A DNA stretch of 64,000 nucleotides, taken from Alligator mississippiensis. Lineage: Eukaryota > Chordata > Crocodylia > Alligatoridae. Each line of letters starts with the position of its first letter. The first letter of the stretch is position 1. Positions 11,975 through 24,245 of the stretch are shown here, piece by piece. The stretch covers positions 17,912,001 to 17,976,000 of the forward strand of contig NC_081837.1 in the NCBI RefSeq assembly GCF_030867095.1. The letters are read 5' to 3'. The position numbers and the translations under genes were made by a program. The notes below the pieces were generated by a model. That model was not told where the DNA came from. It made no database searches and was given only the letters and a program-made list of their open reading frames with translations.

Positions 11975-13904
11975 CGCCGGCAAACAACGTCTCTGTCATC
12001 TCATCATTTCTGTTCTGGCCCCATGCCTGGTCTGAACTGTTTTAATATCCTGCACTTCAGCGGGCCCCGGTTGATCTGTATCTCTAGAGCCTCTGAGTTT
12101 TTTTTCTTATTTCACTGCAGTTAATAATGATGCCTTTTGACCCCTGTACGAAATGATGCAAATTTTTGGTGAATATTGCAGTTTTCTTTGTAACTTTATT
12201 AAGATTAGGAGTCCATGATGTGTTACACTAGATAAAATAATGTACAAATTGTTGCATGCTTTCCTTTAAATGTATGGTCAGACTATCAGAGCATTATTTT
12301 TTTCAACGGATTTATAAATATATAAACCAAACTAAAACAAACCATATAAATTAACCACTGTCCCATTCTTTCCCTTCATTCTGTTTTCTGTACAACAATG
12401 TGACTCCAAAATAGTTCATATATTTCAATTGATATCTAAAAGTTTCATCTACCCATGTGTAGGTCTCTGACAGATTTTTATAAAATTGTATTTATGAAAA
12501 TTCACTTTTTTAATTCTCACTTAAGGCTTCTGTTCTAGAATTGCATCACCATCACAGATTGGCGGTGTGGAAATGATATTTTGTTCCTTTTTAAATGTTT
12601 ATTTTTAATTGATTTTCACTTACTGCAGAAATACATTGATATCAATTACATACCTATCAGTCTAAAATGTATCTACATCTTTCAAAATAGTAATCAATAA
12701 AGTGACTGGGAAAATGGAGAACAGTATAGCAAGGGATAAATAACAAAAAGATTTGAGAGCAAGGAGTAAATTTAGGATTTACTTGCCAAAATATTCCAAA
12801 AAGAGTTGTCCTAAGTAGTGTTATGCTTTTCAAAGCACTTGGTCTGTGAACATGATTTTCTGCATGGTTGCTATTTTTGGCATTTCATTACTTAAGGGCT
12901 TTCTTACACCTGGATTTCCGCTAGCTCCTGGAACTCTTAACCCCTGGGTTGTCCACACATTAACACCTGAAACTAGTTTTAAGAACACTTTAGGTGGTTT
13001 AAAAGTTAGGTCACTCCATGGCAGGTTAATCTCTGATCTGTGTTCCCAAGCATGAATGTGTGGCCACTTCCCACAAATGAACTGCCCAGTTGCAGTCCTC
13101 CACCATCTCAGGAGGACGTGTCCCCACCTCACCCTACTGTTCTGTGCGGACACATTTTCCACCCCCTGAATTCTGCTGCCTAGAGGAAGATTGTAGCACC
13201 AAGCCACCTCCCTCTGCTGTGCCTGGGGGTGTTACTGTCTCACCTGTGGGTGTGCAACCCCATGCAAACGGTGTGCAGGACACACGCCAGCCAGCCAAGT
13301 CACAGGGCATGCATGAGTTCACAAGTGGGTACGGAGTTGGGGGGCAGGGGGAACAAGGGCTGGATTGGGGTCCCCATGAGCTGGGACTGTCTTCCCAGGG
13401 CAGGCACAGTAGCTCTCCCAAAAGCATTTTCCCTTACTGCTCCCACCTCCCAGTCATCCCAGAAAGCATGACCAGCACCCCACACACCCCAATCCCAAAT
13501 CCCAATTTATTAAAACATGAGACCTTCTTCCATTTATTTCCTCTGTATTTCTTTTTAAATACTTTTTAACTTCTTTTTATTTTATCCTTCATTTCACCAC
13601 CCTTCCCCCAGCCCCATTTCCTTTCCACCTCCCATTTCACTACTCATGCCCACCCCACTAATTGTCTACCTCCCAACTTCATAATCCTGCCCCTCCAAGC
13701 TCATATCTCACCCCACATCCCAAACCCACCTACAGCAACAATAGAAGTCTATGCTGGCTCACCAGCCCCATAGGGGTAACACAACTGTGCAGGTGATGGA
13801 GAATCAGAGCAGGTTTTTAGCCTTTACATGTGACTGCTCTAAACTTGAGGTAGGACTAATCAACTTTTGAGCAGCTCAAAATGCAATGTGTAACCAGGCC
13901 CTAT
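11975..13904. other. Intergenic, AT-rich then C-rich
   Basis: No gene recognised. 12.0-12.8 kb is AT-rich. 13.1-13.75 kb is C-rich and pyrimidine-biased (CACCCC, CCCATT runs), with frames up to 159 codons on + that have no recognisable domain and look like composition artefacts. Confidence 0.5.
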
Positions 13905-14912
13905 GCAATCTTAATAAGAAACCTTGCTAAGGGCACAGTAATGAACCATCCCAATGTGCAGGAAGACTAGCAAGTATGGCACAAGACTGACGTGGCTTAA
14001 TAGGGAACTCTTCAATGAGCTAAAACACAAAAGGAAACTTAGAAGACGTGGAAACTTGGCAAACTTCTGGGAAGGAGTATAAAAGTATTGCTTGAGCATG
14101 CAGGGGTGAAATCAGGAAGGCCAAAGTGCACTGGAGTTGCAGCTAGCAAGGGCCGTGAAGTAGGTAACAAGACGGGTTACTAGAAGTATATAAGCAACAA
14201 GATGAAAATCAGTGAAAGTGTGGGTCTCTTACTAAACGGGAGAGGCGACCTAGTGAGAGATGATGCAGAAAATGCTTAAGTCCTCAATGCCTTTTTTATC
14301 TCAGTCTGCATAGGCAAGGTGAACCTGCTGTACCTAGTACACAGTTTGGGGAGGAGGTGAGCATATGATAGTGGCAAAAGAACAGGTTAGGGACTATTTA
14401 GAAAAACTGGATGTATACAAGTCGATGGGGCCAGATGGAAAGCACCAAGGATGCTGAGGGCTTTGGTCAGTGTGATTGCAGAACTGCTGGCCATCATCTC
14501 TGAAAACTCATGGCTATCAGGAGATGTCTTGGATGAATGGAAAAGGGCAAACATAATGCCTATATTTAAGAAAGGGAAAAGGGAGGATCTAGGGGACGTC
14601 ACCTCAGTCCTTGGAAAAAATCATGGAGCAGATCCTCGAGGGAGCCATTTCTAAACACTTGGAAAAGGAGGTGGTTAGGAACAGTGAACACAGATTCACC
14701 AAGGCCAAGTCATGTGTGACCAACCTGATTGCCTTCTATGATGAGATGACTCTGTGGATGTGGGGAGACCAGTGGATGTGCTATACCTTGATTTTAGCAA
14801 GGCTTATGATATAGTCTCCTACGACATTGTCTCAAGCAAGCTAAGGAAGTCCGTGCTAGATGAATGGACTGTAAGGTGGATAGAAAACTGGCTGGAGCAT
14901 CGGGCTTGATGT
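13905..14912 (+). mobile_element. CR1 LINE internal fragment, old
   Basis: Broken frames give CR1 ORF2 blocks in order: the region between endonuclease and RT (AYNELKHKRK-like, then RKAKVHWSCS-like), KEDYLEKLDVYKSMGPD-like, WLSGDVLDEWKRANIMPIF, and a TKAKSCVTNLIAFYDEMT segment matching the family's S.TNLI.FYD. It stops inside the RT near 14,912, so both ends are missing. Frequent stops and shifts mark it as much older than the copies at 4003 and 32,960. Confidence 0.8.
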
Positions 14913-14916
14913 CTAG

Positions 14917-15273
14917 TGGGGTGGATTGTGGGGCTGTGATGGCATGGGGCCAGGGGCCTGGAGCAGAGCTGCGATCTGCTCCCCACATGCCCCTGCCTGC
15001 CGAATCAGTGTCCACTGCAGCTACATAAGGGTAACGGATCACGGCTCTGCCCTGGGCTCCAGCCCCCTACTGTCAATGCCCCTGGCCCCATCCCGCACCC
15101 AGATGCCACTTCCCACCCAGCTGCAGCCTCATCCTAGCCACCTAGCTGAGCACAGGGGCCACTCGACGAGCTTTGCTGAGCTCTTTGGGGAGCCCAGAAG
15201 TGCTGACCCAGCCTGTAACAGCTCATTAAAGCTCCCTAAGTAGCCCTCAGGACAAAATAATTGCCCACCCCTG
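14917..15273. mobile_element. hAT-like non-autonomous element, one end clear
   Basis: The right end AAATAATTGCCCACCCCTG is the reverse complement of the CAGGGGTGGGCAATTATTT terminal repeat of a common reptile hAT MITE. The body is related to the copy at 58,424-58,909. The left terminus is not recognisable and may have been lost at the junction with the CR1 fragment. Confidence 0.55.
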
Positions 15274-15401
15274 CTTTAAACCATTCTTTTACTCCAGACT
15301 AGTTGTTTCCTTTCCTATTTTTGCTACCAATTGCATTCATCCTGTGGTAGCTGACCTAATTAAAGAAGACTGTAGTAAAAAAGGCATTAAATGCTGTGTT
15401 T

Positions 15402-15470
15402 ACTTGAATCCAAGGTAAGGTTTTTTTCCCCCCATACAACATGGGGGGGAAAAAACCCTTGGATTCAAGT
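15402..15470. repeat. Inverted repeat, 30-bp arms with a four-base bulge
   Basis: Left arm 15,402-15,435 and right arm 15,441-15,470 are reverse complements (ACTTGAATCCAAG ... C-run/G-run) around a 5-base loop ACAAC. The left arm has four extra bases (GTAA). It is probably part of a foldback MITE together with the larger hairpin 150 bp downstream. Confidence 0.85.
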
Positions 15471-15613
15471 AAGGTCTGGGGCAGGAGGCTCTGGTTACAA
15501 CTGCAAGTGACAGGAGGGTCACCTAGGAAGCCAGAGACAGGTTTAAAGCCTCGCCCCCTCCCCGGCCCAGATGAGGTTTGAATCCACATAGACCTAACTT
15601 CTCATATAGCATG

Positions 15614-15705
15614 AGGGGTGGGGAAAGGGAGCATACCCATCTAGCACAGCCAATCCAAGGGGGATGTGGCTGTGCTAGATGGGTATGCTCCCTTTCCCCA
15701 CCCCT
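15614..15705. repeat. Perfect 39-bp inverted repeat (hairpin)
   Basis: Arms 15,614-15,652 and 15,667-15,705 are exact reverse complements around a 14-base spacer. Perfect pairing over 39 bp implies a recent origin or gene conversion between the arms. No transposase is nearby, so a foldback MITE is the simplest explanation. Confidence 0.95.
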
Positions 15706-16439
15706 ACCAAAAAGGAGACCTTTGGATCTAGCCTTGGACATTACTCCAAGTGGACAGAAACATCTCCACTTTTCTTTTTTTCTTCTCCTTCCCCCAGTTC
15801 CCAAATGAGCAGGAAAATAGGAAAAGGGCCAGCTTCAAGAAGAAGCCTGGAAAGAGGCCTGGGCAGTCAGGTCTAGCAAGGGGAACTATCTAGTTTGTGA
15901 TAGCCCTTCATGCAGACTAGGTGGTGGTACTCTTTTCTTGCTTTACAGCAATCCATAAATACTGTGGCAGGGCACGGTTTGTGCCTGCCACTTTAAGGGC
16001 CTGAGCCCAGCAGCCAGCAGGTGCCTGCTGAGGGCAGCCGTATTGGAATCAGGGCTGCCTATATAAGCAGGACAACATTGTCCAGCTGCAAGGCTGCTGG
16101 TATCAACTGGAGGTAAGGGTAGGAGCTGTAGGGGTTGAGTTAGGAGGCTCCTGGTCCTGGGTATGACCTAAAACTGCACCCTGCCAGGAGCAGGTGGCCT
16201 GGTGGGGCTCTCAGTTGTGCAGGAGCCTCCAGGAAATGCCAGGTCAGTTATCACTCCAGTGAAAGGCGGGTCGGGGTTCCTTAACCCTAGCTCCCACCTT
16301 CAGGTGGGTCAGATGACACCAGAGGCAGTGGGCCAGGCATGGCTGTGGCCACCTGAGCCCTATGGGGTTCAAGACCCTGAGGAGGGGTTACTGTCTCTCA
16401 CCCCATCCTCATCAATAAATTAAGCAACTGCAGCATTGA

Positions 16440-17515
16440 TGCCTGCAGTTAGATGGGTAAAAAATTGACTGATGGGGCGCACCCAGAGAGTAGTGGTGGA
16501 TGAGTTGTACTCAACCTGGCGAGATGCGAGCAGTGGGGTCCCCCAGGGCTCGGTCCTCGGGCCCGCACTGTTTAACATCTTTATCAGCGACTTGGCCAAG
16601 GGGGTGGAAAGCATGCTGTCCAAGTTTGCTGATGACACTAAGATGTGGGGCGAGGTGGGCACACTTGAAGGGAGAGAGAGGCTGCAACTAGATTTAGACA
16701 GACTACAAAAGTGGGGAGACGAGAATAGGATGGGGTTCAACGTAGACAAATGCAGGGTGCTGCACCTGGGGGGAAGGAACCCACAACACACATACAAGCT
16801 GGGGAGCTCCCTCTTTGTGAGCACGGAGGTGGAAAGGGATCTTGAAGTCATTATTGACTCAAAGATGTACATGAGCTGCCAATGCCAGACCGCAGCCAGC
16901 AAGGCCAGCCAGACCTTGTCATGCATCCAAATGTGCATCTCAAGCCGGTCCAGAGAGGTGATCCTCCCCCTCTACATGACTTTGGTCAGACCGCAGTTGG
17001 AGTACTGCATCCAGTACTGGGCGCCGCACTTCAGGAGGGATGTGGCCAGCCTGGAGAGGGGTCAGAGGAGGGACGCCCGCTTGGTGAGAGGGCAGCAGGA
17101 CAGGCCCTACGAGGAGAGACTGAAGGACCTGAACCTGTGCAGCCTCAGCAAGAGGAGGCTGAGGGGGGACCTAGTGGCTGCCTACAAGCTCATCAGGGGA
17201 GATCAACAGCAAATAGGTAGAGCCCTTTTCTCCCCAGCACCACCTGGGGTGACGAGGAACAATGGTAATAAGCTGATGGAGAACAGGTTTAGGTTGGAGA
17301 TCAGAAGGCAATATTTTACAGTTAGGGTGACCAAAATCTGGAACCAACTTCCCAGGGAAGTGGTCCTCGCCCCTACCTTGGGCAAATTCAAGAGGAGGAT
17401 GGATGATCCCCTGTCCGGAGTCTTGTGAACCCAGCATCTATTCCTGCCTGTGGCAGGGGGTCAGGCTAGATGATCTGTTCAGGTCCCTCCTGACCCTAGC
17501 TACTATGAAACTATG
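16440..17515 (+). mobile_element. CR1 LINE, 5'-truncated, nested in the solo LTR
   Basis: An open frame of 318 codons (16,472-17,428) covers the RT C-terminal half (GVPQGSVLGPALFN, LSKFADDTKMWG with the catalytic FADD) through VRPQLEYC, RRLRGDLVAAYKL and WNQLPREVVL to the CR1 terminus SGVL. The 3' UTR ends near 17,515 with CTACTATGAAACTATGA. The frame is intact to its stop, although sequence differs clearly from the 4003/32,960 subfamily, so it is a separate lineage. It entered the LTR after the LTR was already in place. Confidence 0.9.
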
Positions 17516-17641
17516 AGGGAGAGTGAGGACCAGGCATGACTAAGGCCACCTGAGCCCACCAGGGAGTGAAGGGGGCAGAGATGGGGAGCCCCAGTGAAGG
17601 GGCAGAAGAACCAGAGGGCTGAGGGCCCAGTACATATATAG

Positions 17642-17676
17642 ACACTTAGTGTTACCCTGAAAGTAACACTAAGTGT
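17642..17676. repeat. Perfect 14-bp hairpin in the solo LTR
   Basis: ACACTTAGTGTTAC (17,642-17,655) and its exact reverse complement (17,663-17,676) around the 7-base loop CCTGAAA. A short CR1-like tail (ATCTATGAATCTATGAA) follows at about 17,687. Confidence 0.9.
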
Positions 17677-18002
17677 TACTCATTAACATCTATGAATCTA
17701 TGAAAGGGGTCAGAGTATGCTTAGACCCGGTCGGGTAATTGGCTGGCCACTACCCCGGTGAGGGTTGCAGGAGAGGCCCAACAGACGGTACGCCTGCCAC
17801 CCTCGGAATGGACTAGCTAAGCCTGTGGCCAAAGGGTGCCCACTCCAAGAGGGAGTAAAGTGGCATAAGTTGTTGAAGCAAGAAAGAGAGACCCTGTGAG
17901 AGAGGGTGGAGTGAGTGAGGCCTGAGACAGGAGGGCAGCATGCCCAGAGGCAGGTGGGGAGCTAGCTGTGGCTAGCGGGGATGCCCACCTTGCTACAAAT
18001 AC

Positions 18003-19393
18003 CATAGAGAACCCAACATGAGATCAAAATATTACTTGTTGTAGCATGCTGTTTTATCTTGAATAAAAATTGTACCCCTTTGTTTTCCCCAAAAAACAAA
18101 TGGACAGTTTTAGGAGGTGCCAAGGTCTTAACCAAGTCATGGTCAAAGTGGTAAAATTGTAACGCGTGTAGCTAAAGTTAAGTAAACAGTTTGATTTCCC
18201 AGAAAGATGTCAGAATTTTTTTGAATGTCCCATCCACTCCTCTCCTTTCATAACTGTTTGTTTGGGTTTTTTTTATGGCAGTCGCATATGTTTCAAGATG
18301 CTCTCTCACTGTTTTATATGTGGGGCACAGAATGGGACAGGTAAAATATTGCAAAGCTCCTCAAGTCTTAGATGGCCAAAAGCATTTAGGCAGCTAATTT
18401 CTGATTCCACCCAAAATGAGGAGACTAAATACTCTTGACCACCTTGGCCTAAAGCAGTGGTTTTCAGTTTTTCATATTTAGATCCCTAAAACTTTTCAAA
18501 TGGATGTGCTGACCCCTTTGAAAATTTGGAATGGAGGTGCAGACCCCTTTGAATTGTAAGTGTGAGTATTCACATACTTCTGATTGATCATAGTCATCTT
18601 TAGCAGATCCCTTAGACCCCACCAACCCCCAGGGGTTTGCAGAGCACAGGCTGAAAACCAGGGGCTTAGAGGATTGAATTATGGTTGAACTATCAGAAGT
18701 GACTTGGGACCAGATTTTAAAGATAGGTAGGTGCCCATGGGGGTCGGAGGCACCTGAAGTGAGGTGCCTGACTCCAATCTGAATGAATAGAAATAAAAGT
18801 TTGAGAATTTATAGTCCATGAGAAAATCTCAGTTTAAATATCTCGATTTGTTCTAGTGATGCAGTGCTACCGACATACGGACCTGCCCCCCACTTCCACT
18901 GCCTATGGGTAGTTTTGTTATTGTGTGCAACTGTTGTTATTACTATTACCATTGAGTACTACTATTACTATTATTAAAGCTGGATTTACAAACATGTAAC
19001 CAGGACTAGAAGACCCAGTCCTGCCCCAGTCCTGGCCTGTCCAGCCAGTCTAAGAAGGCAGGAACTCCAGAACAATAGTGAAGCTCCTTCGATGCCAGGT
19101 CTGGCCTACCAAGAACCAAGCTGGGCAGGTCTGCAAGATTTGCCAGGGCTGTGCACAATGTCACTGCTGGAGTAATGGCAGTTCACAAATGGGCGAGATC
19201 TTTGTGTCCATGTATCAGAGTTTCCATGGTGGAGGAAATAAGTGCACATCTAAACATACATAGTCACATATATAAATACACTAAACTCAGCTTATGTGTT
19301 TCAAGTCTTCCTTGTGCTGGAGAGAAATCAGCTTGTCGTGTTGTGTGGTAGGGAAAAAACTCCCCTGCACTTCTGAGGCTGAGCTTTATACTC
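18003..19393. other. Intergenic with one MITE
   Basis: Apart from the hAT MITE at 18,455, nothing was recognised; no plausible coding frame. Confidence 0.5.
18455..18663. mobile_element. MER5-like hAT MITE
   Basis: Terminal inverted repeats CAGTGGTTTTCAG / CTGAAAACCAGGG, with the family's internal ACCCCCAGGGGTTTGC block. Flanked by decayed 8-bp duplications (GCCTAAAG, GCTTAGAG; 6 of 8 match), the length hAT transposases make. Non-autonomous, with no coding capacity; old by the wear of its TSD. Confidence 0.75.
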
Positions 19394-19856
19394 TGTGGGC
19401 ATATCTACACATGAATTTAATTTGACACAGTAAACTCTGGCACAGTTTGCTCTTGGGTGCAACATTTACACGTGCGCCTTGGAGTACAGCATGTTGAGCT
19501 GGAGCAAAGCAGCCCTGGCTGGCAAAGGGCTCTGGGGGTCAGCCTGGGGCTGCAACCCAGCTCAACATGTTGTGGAGGGACTGGCCAAGTCATGAGGGTG
19601 CTCCAGGACAAGGTTATTTGACAGGCAGCCTTGCACTATGACACCCTCACTCCCCAGCCAGCCCCGTCAGCATCTACGCGTGTATTGAAGTGGAGTGACT
19701 CCTCCATAGGATAGTACTTATGTCTGGCAGTACTATCCTGCAGTGAAGTTAAAGAGTTTACTTTGACCTAATAGCACAACACACGTAGACATTGACAGTT
19801 TACTGCAGAGCTAATTAGTCTGCTCCGCAGTAAATGCCTTGTATAGACATGCCCTG
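19394..19856. mobile_element. Non-autonomous DNA transposon with TGGGCATATCTACAC ends
   Basis: The left end TGTGGGCATATCTACACATG and the right end CTTGTATAGACATGCCCTG are imperfect inverted repeats about 460 bp apart. No transposase. hAT is the likely superfamily, but the flanking duplication is not clear. Confidence 0.6.
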
Positions 19857-19859
19857 TGC

Positions 19860-19912
19860 TTGTGCAGTGTGTGTATGCATGTATGTGTATATGTGTGTGT
19901 GTTGCTGCTGCT
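19860..19912. repeat. TG-rich microsatellite
   Basis: Interrupted (TG)n with ATG and TATG variants directly right of the preceding transposon. Confidence 0.75.
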
Positions 19913-20061
19913 TGCACCTGGAATAAATTATATCAGTTATATAACGCTGTGTGTGTATACATCTGTTCCTATGTGTGCCCAATTCTATTCTGCTGAGGAT
20001 AACATGGCTAGTTGTGCATTTGTTTCAGGGTACCCAAGAATATGCATGGTATATCGCTTCA

Positions 20062-20215
20062 ACATGCTTCTGGAGAAAATCCTGGTGATCTTCAAAAAGC
20101 GTCTAGATGCCCACCTTGCTGGGGTCATCTAACGCCAGAAGTCTTTCCTAGATGTGCATGGGGGCTGGACCTGATGATTGGTAAGGTCCCTTCCAGCGCC
20201 TAACAACTATGAAAA
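20062..20215 (+). mobile_element. CR1 LINE 3' terminal scrap
   Basis: Encodes the last residues of ORF2 (FKKRLDAHLAGVI then stop) and the CR1 3' UTR with GGTCCCTTCCAGCGCC and an AACTATGAAAA end. Only about 150 bp survive. Confidence 0.85.
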
Positions 20216-20235
20216 ATGCAATGTTGTATGTGCGC

Positions 20236-20505
20236 TGTGCATGCATCGTGTGTCTGCTGCCCTCTGTTAGTGGAAAAGGTCCAGCTGCATGTGGGTGTGT
20301 CACGTGAGCACCAAGATATAGATGCTGAGCTTACTCAGGATGTGCACGTAGGTGACTGCCACTCTCTGGAAGGCATGATATTGTTCACAGTGTGTGATCG
20401 AGTGTGCATTGCCTCCTTCTGGAAGGACTGATGCTGCATTTGTAGTACTGTGTGGGCATGCACTGTCATTTCCTGGAGGGAATGATACTGCTCACTATGT
20501 ATATG
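20236..20505. repeat. Degenerate ~60-bp minisatellite
   Basis: The block TGTGCA...CTGGAAGG...TGATRYTG recurs at about 20,341, 20,403 and 20,457, with a weaker earlier copy. Units differ by small indels. Confidence 0.5.
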
Positions 20506-22485
20506 GGGGTGGGAAACAGGCATTCATCCTGACCCATGATGGATGAAGAAAGTTTAGCCCAGCCTCAGTCCTGAATACCCTCTACTATGGGTATTTGCTG
20601 CAACTCTGGTCTGGCCTAATAAATGCTGTACTGGGCCAGTTCAAGAGGGGGGCTACCATGTCTGCCTGCAATGTGAGGCCTGGAATAGCAGGCATGTCTG
20701 CAGGTCACAATAGTGGTGCAGAGAGAGAGTGTGTGTGTGTGTGGGGTGGAAATGGGGAGTACAGTCTGGGTCCAGGTGATTTATCAGTCGTGTCCAAGGC
20801 AGGAAACATAAGAGAGAGATGTGACTCCTTACTAAAATGCATTAATACAAATAGGAATCGGGTCCAGGACAGGTGGTTGCTGGTGGCTGCTAACCAAACT
20901 GCAATGAGGACTGGGCTTCTGGCATTTGGGATGCACAGATTTCAGAAAAAACTGGGCAGGGAAAATCCAGTCGTAAGGTAGCAGAGTGGACAGAGCAGGA
21001 TTGAAGGGGATTGTCAAGGCTGGAAAGGCTTGGGGCTAGGCAGAGTAAGTGTGGTAAAGTCAGGAATAAGAGATGTTTTTAGAGCTGGTGATGGGAGAGC
21101 CCAGGTCTGGGGAGGAAGAGGGGCTGCAGGTCAACGGTAAGTAAAATTGCCAGAGCTGTGTGGGGAGAGGGCCTAGGAGCTTTATAGCAGGATCTGTAGG
21201 TTATGTTTAATGCACATTGGCAGAGCTCTGTGTGTATGTGCATGCACAATTGTTTTGGAGCCCAATGTTGGGTATCAGGGGGGCCTACAGGTGATGCATG
21301 CGGCTCCTGGGCATATATTTATGTCCAGCAGGGTGGCACCTTACAGACCAACTGGTTATCTGCCACTGAAAACTAGACTCCAAGCAGTGTTTTTCGAACG
21401 TGACACCTGGGCCTGCCCACCTGTGCCGACCTCCTGGGAACCTGGGCTGCGTTTGTGTGTCGGGGGCACTGCGCCCTGCCCCTCATGTTCCTTGCAGACT
21501 GTATGAATGGGATTCATTCACAGAATTAATGAATGAAGGCATCACCCTTCCCATGAACTGGAGATCACGGCTTGACCCATATTACCTTACCCATCGGGGG
21601 GCAACTTGCAATGCGAGCTGTTCATTTCCTACCTTCTCAAACTTTAATCTATACTCCCTGACTTTCTTTTCATACCAGCCCCAGAAGACTTCCTCAGACC
21701 TGCATTTCCCAAATTACTTTTTATTCTAACGACTCCCAATGGGACTCATCAAGAACAATCAATAGCTTTGTTTCTATCACAGCCCTTAATGCCCAGAGAT
21801 TTGCCAGATCTCCCTGCAGTGTCCCTGGCTCCTCGCCTCAGCACAGTATTCCTTGGAGCGCCCATTAAAGCACATGATGTTATAATGATGGATGTGGGCT
21901 CCTACAATTCTCTGGAGCAGCAGGTGCTTCACTGCTAATTAGAGAGATTTCTTTTTAGAAGGTGCACTGCTGAAAGCGTTGTTGTTAATGATTATTGGAA
22001 CTTTTTTTTTTAACTGAAAATTTTATTAGTTTTATCCAAATGAAAAAGTAAAATTAACATGTTTCAAATGAAATGGATGAGAAAGCTTTCCGAGTAGGGG
22101 TCTGTCACTCCAGATCTTTGATTAGATAGATAGAAACAGATGCAACCTGTTGGCTAATATGTTCTTGCCACTTCCCTTGACCAGTCACGAGGGGCTAGGA
22201 GTCTTTGCTTGGTCTTTAACCCTCTTCTGGGGATGGCTATGGTAGTGGTTACAGTTGCATTGCAAAACCTTGCTAGGTTCATTTCCCATTTGCTTTGTCT
22301 CTAAACAGTTGGGTATACCGTCATGAAAAATATTCTTTAGAACTAACAAAACAAACCAACGATATTTAAAAAATGAATGCAGTGCTCCTGACATTGAAAA
22401 TAGCTGCTGTGCAGCCCCTGCCCAATGAAGTTCACTATGCATGAAGAATATGTTCATAAGTCTTGGGTGCAGAGACATGGAGAGA

Positions 22486-22538
22486 GACAGATAGAGAGAG
22501 AGAGAAAAAAAAAATATATATATATATATTTTTTTACA
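22486..22538. repeat. (AG)n-(A)n-(TA)n compound microsatellite
   Basis: AGAGAGA runs, ten A, then alternating TA and a T run. Confidence 0.9.
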
Positions 22539-24049
22539 TCATTGCAAACTATTAATAACAAAAAGTGATGGCCCTCCCAAGGAGCCAAGAATGAAATACT
22601 TGTCAGTAATAAAAACACTCATTTAGCCAAACATTGAAACCTGTATAGAAACCACTTGAATATAGAGAATACAGAATCCTTCAGTATCTGCTTAATGAAC
22701 TCGAACTGCACAAGAAGTGGGTTTGTTACTTTTCAGAAGATCTATCTATCATTCTTTCTTTCTTCCTCTTTCTGTCTTTTGCTTCCTGGTCTGGGCACAT
22801 TTGGATCTAAACACTTAGCTTTATAATAAAATGTGGACTAGTTTGTGTCATGCTGGGCCATGGAAGAGGCACTCTGCAACCTAAGTGGTGCACAAAGGTG
22901 ACCATGGCCAAGACCCCATGCAGCAGCGCCCACTGGAAGCCACTGGTTCTCTTGGTGATGGGTACGCTGCACAGGGTGTGCCAGGATGTGTTGACTTACC
23001 CTGGTCTTGTTGTCACTAGGCATCACCTCCAAGTCATGTCAGGCTATTTTTAATATCATCTCTGCTGCAGCCAGGGCAGGCAGCAAAGACAGGGATGTGG
23101 CACACTTCGACCGTGCATGTGAACAGTGCCTTCCCAGACAGGATCTCAAGGCAGATCACCGGAGTTGTAGTTGGGCACAGGGAGGGACAGCAGAGTGCCA
23201 GGCCTGCAACTCCCATTGCTGTCCACCACTGGAGAAACAGGCAGTGATAGAGGTGGTCTGTCTAGTGAGCTGCCACTGGGGAGGACTTGTGGTGTGCAGA
23301 GGTGGGCTTCTAGTAGGGAGGAAGGAGCAGAGGCACCTGTTGCTTTTAGGCAGAATTTGGGGGTGGGTTGGACCCTCCACAGCAGCTCTCTTACTCCCTA
23401 CCTCTGGCCTGCTTGTGAGAGGCGACAGCCTAGAAATGAAACAGTAAAGCCACTCTGGGGATGTCCTGTCTCTCAGAGGTGCTCTTAAGACTGCTTGGAA
23501 AGTGGTATGAGCATACACACCGTTATAATAACTATGGTATAAGTTCCTACATAAAATAGAGGAGAATGTGGCTCCATTAGGTGTGTGATGGGTGTAAGCC
23601 AGTGGTTCTCAGCCCCTACTGTGTATGTGCAGCTGCCCACTGATAGCTGCTCATCCTTTGCAATTTATATCCATGCCTTGAGTCATAAAGGTTATCACAC
23701 TGCCTTACAGTGGCTGTTACAAGCCATTTCCCTTGAGGAAATGGTTACCTCTGAATAGACGTGGACACACAACACCTTCACCAGTGTAATTATGACTGCT
23801 GTGTATTTCAACCTGATTGTCCCTGCAGTATTCCTACACAAGAATCAAACAAGTTACACAAATGTAGGGCTGTACATCTTGTGTTTTCTTGTCTACACCA
23901 GCATAAGGCAGGTGACTGATCGATGCATCCTATATGTCTGATCCTCATAAAAATTCATCTTTCTAATACACTGCTTCAGGGGTATATGGTAGCACAGAGT
24001 GCTAGGCAGAAAGAAGTTAAAAGCTTCTACAGATCTATGGCTTAATACA

Positions 24050-24110
24050 GTAGTTTCCAAACTGTGGTACATGTACCACTGATAGTACAAATGGACATGC
24101 TGGTTAGATT
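24050..24110. mobile_element. hAT-like terminal scrap
   Basis: CAGTAGTTTCCAAACTGTGG followed by the palindrome GTGGTACATGTACCAC resembles the end of vertebrate hAT-Charlie-type MITEs. Only one end was found. Confidence 0.4.
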
Positions 24111-24245
24111 TTCACCTGAACAAGTCTTATTATATTTAGTCTAGAGTACAGCAGGGGTATCACCCTGCCCCCAGCACCTTTTCTTTGTGCTGTTGAGATG
24201 CTTGTGCAGAGACTGAGGTGGGAGGGACACAGTCATTAAGAGGGG

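Larger units (their letters stand above)
15963..17997 (+). mobile_element. Solo LTR of an endogenous retrovirus, with a nested CR1
   Basis: Begins TGTGGCA and ends TGCTACA (near-perfect inverted ends), flanked on both sides by the perfect 5-bp duplication AATAC (15,958-15,962 and 17,998-18,002). Without the nested CR1 it is about 960 bp. A TATA-like CTATATAAG lies near 16,060 and AATAAA at 16,414-16,419, both on +, so the LTR is read on +. No internal retroviral genes remain between LTRs, as expected after LTR-LTR recombination. The perfect TSD means only that those ten bases are unchanged. The family is not recognised; it differs from the LTR at 46,026. Confidence 0.75.
20520..24245. other. 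Long gene-free stretch
   Basis: No gene recognised. Contains one microsatellite (22,486) and one hAT-like scrap (24,050), plus short runs resembling repeat ends (TGGCACCTTACAGACCAAC near 21,342; CCAGTGGTTCTCAGCCCC near 23,600). Frames of 100-146 codons at 23.0-23.5 kb overlap on both strands and show no domain. Confidence 0.5.

Noticed and set aside
23007-23518. Overlapping 105-146-codon frames on both strands
   Set aside because: No conserved motif and no splice structure; mutually overlapping frames indicate composition.
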